The notes beneath the pieces were generated by a model. That model had not been told where the DNA came from, did no database searches, and saw nothing but the letters and a program-made list of their open reading frames with translations. A program made the translations under genes and the position numbers. DNA of 7,490 nt from Candidatus Aenigmatarchaeota archaeon (lineage in GTDB: Archaea > Aenigmatarchaeota > Aenigmatarchaeia > CG10238-14 > SCSR01): contig JASEGN010000041.1 in assembly GCA_030018055.1 (NCBI GenBank), positions 1 to 7,490 on the forward strand, read 5' to 3'. Shown here piece after piece: positions 1 to 5,333 of this stretch (the stretch's first letter is position 1; the number at the start of each line of letters is the position of its first letter).

Positions 1-123
1 GTCAAAATCACTGTCTGCTTTTGCATAACCTTTAATTATCGAACCAAAGAAAACTATTGAAATTAAGTTCTCTCCAAATTTTTCTCTGCACTTATTAACA
101 AATTCACGCAATGCTTTTTTCAT
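1..123 (-). CDS. MNT-type nucleotidyltransferase, N-terminal part (runs off window)
   Basis: This is a partial gene of 41 codons; the C-terminus lies beyond base 1. The reading begins MKKALREFVNKC, and residues 25-41 show the pol-beta/MNT nucleotidyltransferase signature: a hydrophobic strand (ISIVFFGS), the Gly-Ser of the nucleotide-binding turn at 27-28, then a spacer and Asp-Ser-Asp-Phe-Asp (D37, D39, D41). The last two Asp have the DxD spacing of the metal-binding carboxylates. Known family members transfer nucleotides and many are antitoxins, but no HEPN partner is visible here. The ATG is chosen because GAAGGT lies about 7 bases upstream on the minus strand; a TTG five codons earlier is possible. 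It follows a 28-residue ORF by 11 bases and belongs to the same minus-strand operon as the winged-helix gene. It could instead be a solo MNT protein with another C-terminal domain. Confidence 0.8.
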   Translation of the reverse strand, partial: MKKALREFVNKCREKFGENLISIVFFGSIIKGYAKADSDFD

Positions 124-134
124 TTTCTTAACCT

Positions 135-221
135 TCAAAAATACTCATATTCTCCACCATTTCTAGTGATGGTAGCCCCTCTTTTTTCTTCGACATCTTT
201 GCCAAATATAGATTTAGTCAC
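135..221 (-). CDS. 28-residue small protein, unknown function
   Basis: This short ORF begins with GTG inside the last codons of the winged-helix gene (stop and start overlap in GTGACTAA) and ends with TGA 11 bases before the nucleotidyltransferase ATG. An AGGTGA ribosome binding site at 228-233 lies six bases before the GTG, the same arrangement as other internal genes in this window, and is the main evidence that it is translated. The protein starts (M)TKSIFGKDVEEKRG and ends in NGGEYEYF; it is charged, with no cysteine and no membrane segment. I do not recognise a family. Its position between a DNA-binding protein and an MNT enzyme suggests a small accessory or antitoxin-like partner, but that is inference. 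It could be a chance ORF. Confidence 0.5.
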   Translation of the reverse strand: MTKSIFGKDVEEKRGATITRNGGEYEYF

Positions 222-429
222 CTTTCTTCACCTTAGCCTTAAGATAATAAAGTTTAGCTGGCCCAACGGCCCTTTCTTCAATAACCCCTGCACCAACCAG
301 CTCGTAGATGTATTTTGTAACATTTATCCTATGTATTCCAATAGCTTTGGCAATTTCTTTTATGGTTAAACCTTTTGGGTTTTTTCTAACAATTTCAGCA
401 ATTTTTTCTTTAATCCCATTGTTACTCAA
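214..429 (-). CDS. Small winged-helix DNA-binding protein
   Basis: This 71-residue protein is almost entirely one winged helix-turn-helix domain. Residues 4-16 form a first helix (IKEKIAEIVRKN), 20-31 the first HTH helix (LTIKEIAKAIGI), about 33-47 the recognition helix with many polar residues (HRINVTKYIYELVGA), and 48-65 the wing (VIEERAVGPAKLYYLK). The tail KAKVKKGD is basic. It should act as a transcription regulator of its own operon or of a nearby locus. The start is TTG, chosen because GGTGA at 436-440 lies six bases upstream and no in-frame ATG exists; upstream GTG/ATG triplets are in frames that stop at once. It is first in an operon with the 28-residue ORF and the MNT gene. A target cannot be read from sequence. 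Confidence 0.82.
   Translation of the reverse strand: MSNNGIKEKIAEIVRKNPKGLTIKEIAKAIGIHRINVTKYIYELVGAGVIEERAVGPAKLYYLKAKVKKGD
228..233 (-). promoter_or_regulatory. Ribosome binding site for the 28-residue ORF
   Basis: AGGTGA on the minus strand, six bases before the GTG at 221. It matches the archaeal anti-SD (AUCACCU) and lies inside the winged-helix gene, which suggests translational coupling. Confidence 0.5.
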
Positions 430-435
430 ATCTTC

Positions 436-440
436 TCACC
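436..440 (-). promoter_or_regulatory. Ribosome binding site deciding a TTG start
   Basis: GGTGA on the minus strand, six bases upstream of the TTG at 429. It is the reason for choosing TTG as the start of the winged-helix gene. Confidence 0.55.
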
Positions 441-512
441 ACTACATAAAAGTAATACCATTTTTTAATACCTTTTCTTATTTTTCCTTTGTTATAAGAT
501 AAAGTAATGCAT

Positions 513-529
513 ATATTTATAGATTTCGG
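513..529 (-). promoter_or_regulatory. BRE/TATA promoter for the winged-helix operon
   Basis: On the minus strand the sequence reads CCGAAATCTATAAATAT, a good match to an archaeal BRE (CGAAAT) directly followed by a TATA box (TATAAATA). Transcription would start about 25 bases downstream, near 490-495. That leaves a leader of roughly 60 bases before the TTG at 429, consistent with that gene using a ribosome binding site. The rest of 441-573 is AT-rich and shows nothing else recognisable. Confidence 0.45.
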
Positions 530-573
530 CAATGAAAAATATATTTTTAGAAATATCTATTGAAGTATATTTT

Positions 574-627
574 TTAACCAAATTTGCAATTAGTCTGTTG
601 CTCAAGCCAGCCAACAGTTTTAATTTC
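574..627 (-). pseudogene. Remnant 3' end of a thioredoxin-like gene
   Basis: The minus strand encodes EIKTVGWLEQQTNCKFG then TAA, preceded immediately by another in-frame stop. It aligns without gaps to the last residues of the intact thioredoxin-fold gene at 1150-1749 (KTVDWFEQQTGCKLE then TGA). Similarity ends exactly at the stop codon and about one codon upstream of the lysine. Only this tail remains, so it is a fossil of a paralogue or a duplicated gene end, not a working gene. It lies in the same orientation as the intact gene, on the other side of the RelB/RelE-type pair. Confidence 0.7.
592..623. repeat. Direct repeat, left copy, flanking the RelE module
   Basis: The 32 bases here match 1168-1199 at 30 positions (differences at 606 and 611), with a constant offset of 576. 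Both copies encode the KTV-W-EQQT tail of the thioredoxin-like protein on the minus strand. The pair brackets the toxin-antitoxin genes. Confidence 0.8.
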
Positions 628-642
628 TTAAATTATCCAGAA

Positions 643-650
643 GATATAAT
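643..650 (+). promoter_or_regulatory. Possible TATA box of the RelB/RelE pair
   Basis: ATATAATA centred about 28 bases before the ATG at 675, the right distance for a leaderless archaeal transcript. No ribosome binding site is visible before that ATG, which agrees with leaderless initiation. The region is AT-rich, so chance is a real alternative. Confidence 0.35.
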
Positions 651-674
651 AGAGCAAAAAATAAAAAATATAAT

Positions 675-878
675 ATGAAAAAATTAGAATTTGAAAACAA
701 AATCTTGGAAGAAATTGAAAAGTTAAGAAAGGAGATAGGAAAAATTTCTATGGTTGTAGAGAGTAGAGTAATTGGATTTGAAAAACCAACGCGTGAGGAG
801 ATTAAGGCAATACGAAATTTTGAAAAAAAAAGGAAGGAAGGAAAATTAAAGCTAGTCTCACTAAGTAAGCTAAAATAA
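675..878 (+). CDS. RelB-like antitoxin of a type II toxin-antitoxin pair
   Basis: This 67-residue protein is highly charged. Residues 1-22 (KKLEFENKILEEIEKLRKEI) form a likely coiled-coil or dimerising helix, and residues 36-55 (EKPTREEIKAIRNFEKKR) a second helix, followed by a short hydrophobic tail (LKLVSLSKLK). Archaeal RelB-type antitoxins have this plan: a helical N-terminus and a C-terminal segment that wraps around the toxin. It stops six bases before a clear RelE-family gene, and that gene order is the best support. It should bind and neutralise the toxin and may repress its own promoter, although no classical DNA-binding fold is obvious. Transcription is probably leaderless from the TATA-like box at 643-650. 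Confidence 0.75.
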   Translation: MKKLEFENKILEEIEKLRKEIGKISMVVESRVIGFEKPTREEIKAIRNFEKKRKEGKLKLVSLSKLK

Positions 879-884
879 GATCTT

Positions 885-1136
885 ATGCCTGAGATTTTCT
901 TTGAAGAAAAAAGTTTAAAAGAATTCCAAAAGTTACCAAAGAAGTTAAAAGATAGAATAATTGAAAAACTGAAAATTCTGGAGAAAGGTTTTCCATATAC
1001 ATTAGACATCAAAAAATTGAGAGGATTTGAAAATCATTATAGATTAAGAGTAGGAAAATTTAGAGTATTATTTTATTTTGAAGGAGCTAACATGATAGTT
1101 TATAGAATAGGAAAAAGAGGAAAGGTATACGAATAG
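885..1136 (+). CDS. relE: RelE/ParE-family toxin
   Basis: This 83-residue protein has the RelE fold signature: an N-terminal strand and helix (MPEIFFEEKSLKEFQKLPKK), a helix-rich middle, then KLRGFENHYRLRVGKFRVLFYF around residues 44-65 and a C-terminal strand ending IGKRGKVYE. KLRG, YRLRVG-FRVLF and the terminal R-G-K-VYE correspond to the conserved core of ribosome-dependent mRNA interferases. Arg and Lys in the core and the near-terminal Tyr are candidate functional residues. The length is typical. It follows the antitoxin gene closely, with no clear ribosome binding site of its own, and ends 13 bases before the convergent thioredoxin-like gene. A ParE-like gyrase poison shares the fold and cannot be excluded. 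Confidence 0.88.
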   Translation: MPEIFFEEKSLKEFQKLPKKLKDRIIEKLKILEKGFPYTLDIKKLRGFENHYRLRVGKFRVLFYFEGANMIVYRIGKRGKVYE

Positions 1137-1149
1137 TTAATGTCAGCGA

Positions 1150-1749
1150 TCACTCAAGCTTACAACCAGTCTGTTGCTCAAACCAGTCAACAGTTTTAAC
1201 TCCAGCTTCAATTCTTCTACCTATTACAACTGAAGGAACTTCGGTTATTCCAGCATCTACGCAAGCTTGTAAATTTGGCCCATCACAGCTTTGGTATAAC
1301 TTCCATGAATACCTTCCAAGTAGATTAAGCTGAAGGGTTGTAGCTTGTGCCCCCTGTGGACTTGCTGTTGCGTTAAGCATGCCAAAAATTCTCACTCCTT
1401 TATCAGATAGACAATCAACAAAGCTTTTTAACTTTTCAATTTGTTCAGAAGATCTTTTCATGTAAATTACATTTTCTGTTATTATTTCTCCATCTTTGGT
1501 AACATAGGCTTCACGATAGGATGGGATTACTCCAACAGCAGATAATTTCACAACAGCTTTATAAATTCCACTCTCTTCCTCTAAGCTAACGACCTCAACT
1601 GTTGTTCCTGGTATAGCAAGCTCATAGAATCTTTTTATTTCATCTCTAATTTTTTCTTTAGGTACTGGCTTTAAAAAGCTCCAGGCTAGAATACCAACAA
1701 CTACCGCTACAATTAATATGGTAACTATTCTTCTTAACATAAGTTTCAT
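1150..1749 (-). CDS. Membrane-anchored thioredoxin-fold protein lacking CXXC
   Basis: This 199-residue protein has one N-terminal membrane segment (about 8-26, IVTILIVAVVVGILAW) with basic residues before it, so the rest probably faces outside. Residues 50-98 resemble the small N-terminal domain of archaeal DsbA-like thioredoxins (VVSLEEESGIYKAVVKL, then YVTKDGEII). Residues 109-197 follow the thioredoxin domain: FVDCLSDKGVRIFG strand, an acidic-Cys segment (CDGPNLQACVDAGI), the cis-proline loop EVPSVVI (P172), and a C-terminal helix VDWFEQQTGC. Where relatives have WCPHC after the first strand, this protein reads MLNATASPQGA, so the redox pair is gone. Four cysteines remain (113, 155, 163, 196). 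It is divergent from the Cys-rich exported proteins, which suggests a chaperone or binding role rather than oxidation. Confidence 0.75.
   Translation of the reverse strand: MKLMLRRIVTILIVAVVVGILAWSFLKPVPKEKIRDEIKRFYELAIPGTTVEVVSLEEESGIYKAVVKLSAVGVIPSYREAYVTKDGEIITENVIYMKRSSEQIEKLKSFVDCLSDKGVRIFGMLNATASPQGAQATTLQLNLLGRYSWKLYQSCDGPNLQACVDAGITEVPSVVIGRRIEAGVKTVDWFEQQTGCKLE
1168..1199. repeat. Direct repeat, right copy, flanking the RelE module
   Basis: Second copy of the 32-base repeat at 592-623, here inside the intact 3' end of the thioredoxin-fold gene, with 30 of 32 bases identical. Weaker similarity continues from the copy to the stop codon. Confidence 0.8.
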
Positions 1750-1800
1750 TTTATTTTCAGAATATAAAGCTTTATTATTTCACCAGTTAAATAAAAATTA
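1750..1800. promoter_or_regulatory. Divergent promoter between thioredoxin-like and Cys-rich genes
   Basis: Only 51 bases separate the two divergent ATG codons. The central CTTTATTATT (1770-1779) lies 22-31 bases from both starts, where a TATA box would give leaderless transcripts in either direction. No ribosome binding site is placed correctly for either gene. Shared control of the two genes is therefore plausible but not proven. Confidence 0.4.
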
Positions 1801-2229
1801 ATGGTCGAGAAGTCAGCAAAGAAAATTAAAAATAGAAAAAAAGTTTTGTTGGGTCTAGTGATAGTAGCTATTGTTGTAATTGGTGTAGCTAGCTTTCTTC
1901 TAAGAGAAGCAAAGGTTGAGTTACCAGCCATAGGTCCACCAGTGACTCCTAAAGAAGGAATTCCACCAGAAGGTGTTCCGCCAGAAGTTCCTACTGAAGG
2001 AGTTGTAGCATGCCCAAAAGATTATTGTGGAGCTATTGTTTGCGGTGCTGGACCCTGCCCAACCTGGACAGGTAAAGTAGGCGTCCCATGCTTTGAAAAA
2101 AAATGTTGCTTAGAAGATGGAACACAAAAATACTTTGAGCAAACTTGCTACGATTACCCGGATAGATCAGCAAATTGTGAGGCAGAGAAAAAAACCTACT
2201 ATCTTGTCTGTGGCGAGCGTCAAGCTTAA
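1801..2229 (+). CDS. Exported Cys-rich protein on a proline-rich stalk
   Basis: This 142-residue protein has a very basic N-terminus (KSAKKIKNRKK), a single membrane segment at about 15-34 (VLLGLVIVAIVVIGVASFLL), a Pro/Glu/Gly-rich linker at 41-67 (repeated PPEGVPPEVP-like units), and a compact domain at 70-142. The basic-inside rule puts the domain outside the cell. The domain carries ten cysteines (71, 76, 81, 86, 97, 102, 103, 116, 126, 137), enough for five disulfides. No family is recognised; the spacing suggests a small disulfide-stabilised binding or structural module. It lies 22 bases upstream of another Cys-rich exported protein, probably in the same operon, and is divergent from the thioredoxin-fold gene. 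Confidence 0.75.
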   Translation: MVEKSAKKIKNRKKVLLGLVIVAIVVIGVASFLLREAKVELPAIGPPVTPKEGIPPEGVPPEVPTEGVVACPKDYCGAIVCGAGPCPTWTGKVGVPCFEKKCCLEDGTQKYFEQTCYDYPDRSANCEAEKKTYYLVCGERQA

Positions 2230-2251
2230 GATAAAAAAGCAATTAATTAGT

Positions 2252-3100
2252 ATGGAAAGAAGACTTTTACTAGTACTAACTTTAACGATTTCATTGGTTA
2301 TCTTTTCTACTCTAACCCTAGCTTTAAGTTGTGCTGTTAGATTTGGTGCTTGCGATGCTGGTGAAGTTTGCATTTTATCTATGAATAATACCATTAATTC
2401 ACATGCTGCGCGTTGTGATTATTATGGCTATAAGTTATGCTGCAGCGATATACGCAATGCCAGTATAAGAGCTACTTGTTTGGAAAATGAAAATCCAATA
2501 CTTTCTATAAATTCAACAGAGAATGCGCATGTTGCACAGGTAGGATATTATGGCTACAAAGTTTGTGTTGATTGGTTAAATTGTAGCATTCTCGATAGTT
2601 GCCCTTCTCCACTTATTTCCGTAGCTTCACTAAATAATACAATTAACTCACACATAGCAGAACCTCTGTACTATGGCTATAAGCTTTGTTGTGGAGAATG
2701 TGACATGAATGCAGATTATTGTCTACAATGTTGCCAGGCTAATTTACTACCATATTGTGTTCCTCCAGCTCAATGTACTTTAACATCTTGTTGGAATTTA
2801 GGAGGAGATTTACCAGGAGCTTTTGCTTGCTGTGGCGATGATGCAAATGAGTACAAATTAACAAGAGTATGTGCAGTTGGTGTATGTGACTCTGATCCAA
2901 GCGATGATGCTTGTTGCAGTCTTCCTGATAAATGTGTTTATAATTCAGTTTGTTATCCTAATGGATGGGTTGGTGATGTGGATGGTGATGACCTTTATGA
3001 GGAATGTGATTCAGGAATTTGGATTTTAAAAGCTCCTTGGTGGAGAATTTTGTGGAGAGATATAGTTGAAGCGATAATGAAAATACTTAAACTAGGATAA
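2252..3100 (+). CDS. Secreted Cys-rich repeat protein with YYGYK-C motifs
   Basis: The protein has 282 residues. It begins with a signal peptide (MERRLLLVLT, then a hydrophobic stretch to about 25) and a Cys right after it (LALSC, C27). Three copies of one motif follow at about 41-64, 83-105 and 122-147: S-(2)-N-x-T-x-N-S/A-H-x-A, a short spacer, then YYGYK-L/V-C. Residues 150-235 are dense in cysteine, with CCGDDANEY at 193-201. An acidic loop DVDGDDLYEECDSG (242-255) could bind calcium. The tail has aromatics and an amphipathic helix (APWWRILWRDIVEAIMKIL). Sequons NNT and NST suit an exterior protein. The start was moved to this ATG because a longer reading would overlap the previous gene and hide the signal peptide. 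Its function is unknown; a surface or adhesive role is inference. A T-run follows at 3125-3129. Confidence 0.78.
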   Translation: MERRLLLVLTLTISLVIFSTLTLALSCAVRFGACDAGEVCILSMNNTINSHAARCDYYGYKLCCSDIRNASIRATCLENENPILSINSTENAHVAQVGYYGYKVCVDWLNCSILDSCPSPLISVASLNNTINSHIAEPLYYGYKLCCGECDMNADYCLQCCQANLLPYCVPPAQCTLTSCWNLGGDLPGAFACCGDDANEYKLTRVCAVGVCDSDPSDDACCSLPDKCVYNSVCYPNGWVGDVDGDDLYEECDSGIWILKAPWWRILWRDIVEAIMKILKLG

Positions 3101-3137
3101 GTCATAACTTATTGGCTACTCTACTTTTTCTAAATAA

Positions 3138-3147
3138 CAATTTTATG
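3138..3147 (+). promoter_or_regulatory. Possible TATA box of the pilin-like operon
   Basis: CAATTTTATG centred about 25 bases before the ATG at 3168, preceded by a purine-rich AAATAA that could serve as BRE. There is no ribosome binding site before the ATG, consistent with a leaderless transcript. Confidence 0.33.
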
Positions 3148-3167
3148 TCGAGCAACAAATATGATTC

Positions 3168-3776
3168 ATGAAACTAAAAGCACAGGCATTTCTCATATCT
3201 TCAATTATTCTTATAGTAATGTTTGCTGTACTATTTTTTCAGATGGATATATTCCAGCTTGTAGCAAATAAAGCTATGATGGAATCCTTCACAATAATTA
3301 CAAATGAGATAACTAACATAAAAGCAGAGATAGGAAAAATTCCAGCTGTTAGTTACTATGCTACTAACGAAGAGCTTATAGCAAATACGGAAAACTTTAC
3401 TCGATTTGTGAGGGAGAACTATGAGCTTAAAAGAAGGGTAGTTGCTATAGTTGCACTTTTAATCTTTACTCCAACTAACATAACCGCAAATGAAACTACA
3501 ATCTTAAATGTTTCGATCTTCAATCAACGAACTGAAACTCTTACCCCAGTTACATTAAATTTTAGTTATGATGGAAGTTGGAGAAGCTTTGATGTTCCAG
3601 ACCGTGAAATAAAAAATACAAGCTTCAGTTTTATCACAAGCTCGGATGAAGAGTATACTTTGGATTTGTTCTACAAATCAAAGCTCTTTGGCAAAATCGA
3701 AGAAAAAATCCTACTTCCAATAAGGATTAATGAAACGCTTAAGTTAGCATGGGCTGAAGTTGTAGTGGGAGAATAG
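3168..3776 (+). CDS. Pilin-like exported protein 1
   Basis: This 202-residue protein starts MKLKAQAFLISSIILIVMFAV: a short basic leader, then a hydrophobic helix at the extreme N-terminus (about 5-24). That plan is typical of archaeal type IV pilin-like proteins; the KAQAF junction could be a prepilin-peptidase site but is not canonical. A helical segment follows (30-95), then a beta-rich domain (about 100-195) with NETTILNVSIFNQRT and LNFSYDGSWRSF, resembling an immunoglobulin-like sandwich. Seven N-glycosylation sequons (76, 104, 108, 114, 131, 150, 188) and no cysteine indicate an exterior location. It is first of three tightly packed genes with the same architecture, one base before the next start. 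It is probably a minor pilin or a membrane-anchored surface protein; no named family is recognised. Confidence 0.72.
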   Translation: MKLKAQAFLISSIILIVMFAVLFFQMDIFQLVANKAMMESFTIITNEITNIKAEIGKIPAVSYYATNEELIANTENFTRFVRENYELKRRVVAIVALLIFTPTNITANETTILNVSIFNQRTETLTPVTLNFSYDGSWRSFDVPDREIKNTSFSFITSSDEEYTLDLFYKSKLFGKIEEKILLPIRINETLKLAWAEVVVGE

Positions 3777-3777
3777 A

Positions 3778-4146
3778 ATGTGGTACTTTATAGTTGAGGT
3801 GTTGATAGCTATCGTGCTGCTAGTTGGAATGTTGTTCATTACCTACGCTACTGAAAGGACAATTGAAATGGAAACACTCTATGTTAAATCTAGGATATGG
3901 AATGGACTAAAAGCTATGGATGATGCTGGAATGCTGAGAAGCTACGCAATTGCTAATAAAAGCGAAGAAATAAAAAATTCACTATCACAGCTATTACCAG
4001 GTATACCTTTTGAAGTTAGTATTTGTTACGAGCCATGTGTTATCACCTTGCCATATGAGCAAGTTGTGAGTATTAGCTATTTTTTAACTGGAGATTATGG
4101 TAACTTTAAATCAACTGTTGTTATGGTTAGCACATGGTTGGAATGA
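3778..4146 (+). CDS. Pilin-like exported protein 2
   Basis: This 122-residue protein has an N-terminal helix WYFIVEVLIAIVLLVGMLFI (2-21). The lone Glu at 7 within a hydrophobic run recalls the Glu5 of mature type IV pilins, yet there is no basic leader or Gly/Ala cleavage site before it. No earlier in-frame start exists, because the frame is closed by a stop four codons upstream. After the helix comes a helical segment (24-60, with YVKSRIWNGLKAMDDAGML) and a small beta domain with two cysteines (83 and 87, ICYEPC) that could form a disulfide. It begins one base after the previous stop and ends overlapping the next start, so translation is probably coupled. A GTGGGAG stretch just upstream is a weak ribosome binding site. 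Confidence 0.7.
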   Translation: MWYFIVEVLIAIVLLVGMLFITYATERTIEMETLYVKSRIWNGLKAMDDAGMLRSYAIANKSEEIKNSLSQLLPGIPFEVSICYEPCVITLPYEQVVSISYFLTGDYGNFKSTVVMVSTWLE

Positions 4147-5333
4147 AGGGTATTTCTGTTTGGGTAGCATTTTTAATAATCACTGCAATTTCTTTAACTG
4201 GAATCATAATCGTTCTTTTAACAATCCAGCCTACATATAAAAGGTTTGAGGAATCTACTCGAATTGCTGAAGGTATGGGAAATTTGAGGCTACTTGATTC
4301 ACAGATAAACTACTTGATTAGAGAGGGTGGGGGCTCGAGAAAGTTTCCAATCTCAATAACAGCTGGCGAGTATCTCATAGATAGCGACAAAGATTCGATT
4401 GAGTTTTTAACTGAGCTTGAGGCTAAGGTTATTGAACCAGGATTGCTTGTTAGGCAAGATGAGATAACGATAACAAGTGGCTCTAGAGCAAGAGCGTGGG
4501 AGAATGCAAGTCATTTAATTCTGGAGAATGATTTGGTAAGAATAACTTTTAACAAATCTGCATCTTTTTTTAGAATTATCAACGAGATTTTTTTAAAGAA
4601 AAAAGCTATGGCAATTAAGCCTGCAAATTCTTCGATCATATTCAATTCAGATCCATCCCTTTCGATAGCAGCAAGTTCATCCTTAGTTAGGAAAGGTGAA
4701 AGGTTGGCTAAAGCTGAGGCTCTGTTCAACTCAAGCAGTTTTAGGGTTATATTTACCCTACTTTCAGGCTCTGATTACATGGTCGCGAGAGTTATAGGTA
4801 GTAAAAATTTCACTTTAAATATTTTATTTTATCTTGGTACTAGTAGCAGCGATGACATCGTTTATATTCCAGAGATTGGAAGTGGAAATGTTTCTAATTT
4901 TTCATCTGGTTGCTGGAGTAAAGATAATTTACCTTCTTATTACTACATCTGTTCAGATGACCCAGAGTTGATGTTTTCTTTAATTTATCTTGGAAAAAGG
5001 CCTCTGTTTAGAGAAATTTGTTTTTCTAACACAAGCTTGGGTAATTATAGCTTAAACCTAACATCCTCGCAGAGAATTGTCGTTGCTTTTTTAACAAAAA
5101 AATGTAATCAGCTCAGTGAAACGATAAAAATTAATGAAGAGCAAGAAGTTCCTAGCTCTATAGAAGAGCTACCACCTACTGAGGAGAAAAGATATGAGGT
5201 AGCAATTTTTCGAGAATACGATACCATAGATATAGCAAATAGTGCAAGGCTAAGAGCTGGTGTAAGAAATGTTTGTATAAAGTATGTGGGTATTGTTGAT
5301 AGAAAGCCTTCAATAGAGATCTTACCATGTTAA
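4143..5333 (+). CDS. Pilin-like exported protein 3 with large exterior domain
   Basis: The protein has 396 residues from the ATG in the ATGA overlap with the previous gene; another ATG nine bases upstream is possible. The N-terminus MKGISVWVAFLIITAISLTG has a Lys-Gly leader and a hydrophobic helix (4-27), like a class III (pilin) signal. Residues 33-65 are helical, then SRKFPISITAGEYLIDSDKD begins a beta-rich exterior region. Several sequons and cysteines follow (for example SGCWSK, YYICSDD, REICFS, TKKCNQ, NVCIKY and the terminal C). Residues about 340-356 form an acidic Pro-rich linker before a last small domain. It closes the three-gene pilin-like operon. The size suggests a tip or adhesin-like subunit, which is inference. 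Its stop overlaps by four bases the stop of the convergent nucleotidyltransferase gene. Confidence 0.72.
   Translation: MKGISVWVAFLIITAISLTGIIIVLLTIQPTYKRFEESTRIAEGMGNLRLLDSQINYLIREGGGSRKFPISITAGEYLIDSDKDSIEFLTELEAKVIEPGLLVRQDEITITSGSRARAWENASHLILENDLVRITFNKSASFFRIINEIFLKKKAMAIKPANSSIIFNSDPSLSIAASSSLVRKGERLAKAEALFNSSSFRVIFTLLSGSDYMVARVIGSKNFTLNILFYLGTSSSDDIVYIPEIGSGNVSNFSSGCWSKDNLPSYYYICSDDPELMFSLIYLGKRPLFREICFSNTSLGNYSLNLTSSQRIVVAFLTKKCNQLSETIKINEEQEVPSSIEELPPTEEKRYEVAIFREYDTIDIANSARLRAGVRNVCIKYVGIVDRKPSIEILPC

Noticed and set aside
620..1012. Minus-strand open frame of 130 codons opposite the RelB/RelE-type pair
   Set aside because: It is Phe/Ser-rich low-complexity reading on the strand opposite two genes with clear family signatures; a by-product of AT-rich lysine codons.
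2117..2251. Longer N-terminus for the Cys-rich repeat protein
   Set aside because: It would overlap the preceding gene by over 100 bases and place 45 polar residues before an evident signal peptide. The ATG at 2252 gives a normal start.
4134..4142. Earlier ATG for the third pilin-like protein
   Set aside because: It adds only MVG; the ATG in the ATGA overlap gives the typical short MKG leader. Either is possible, but coupling favours the later start.
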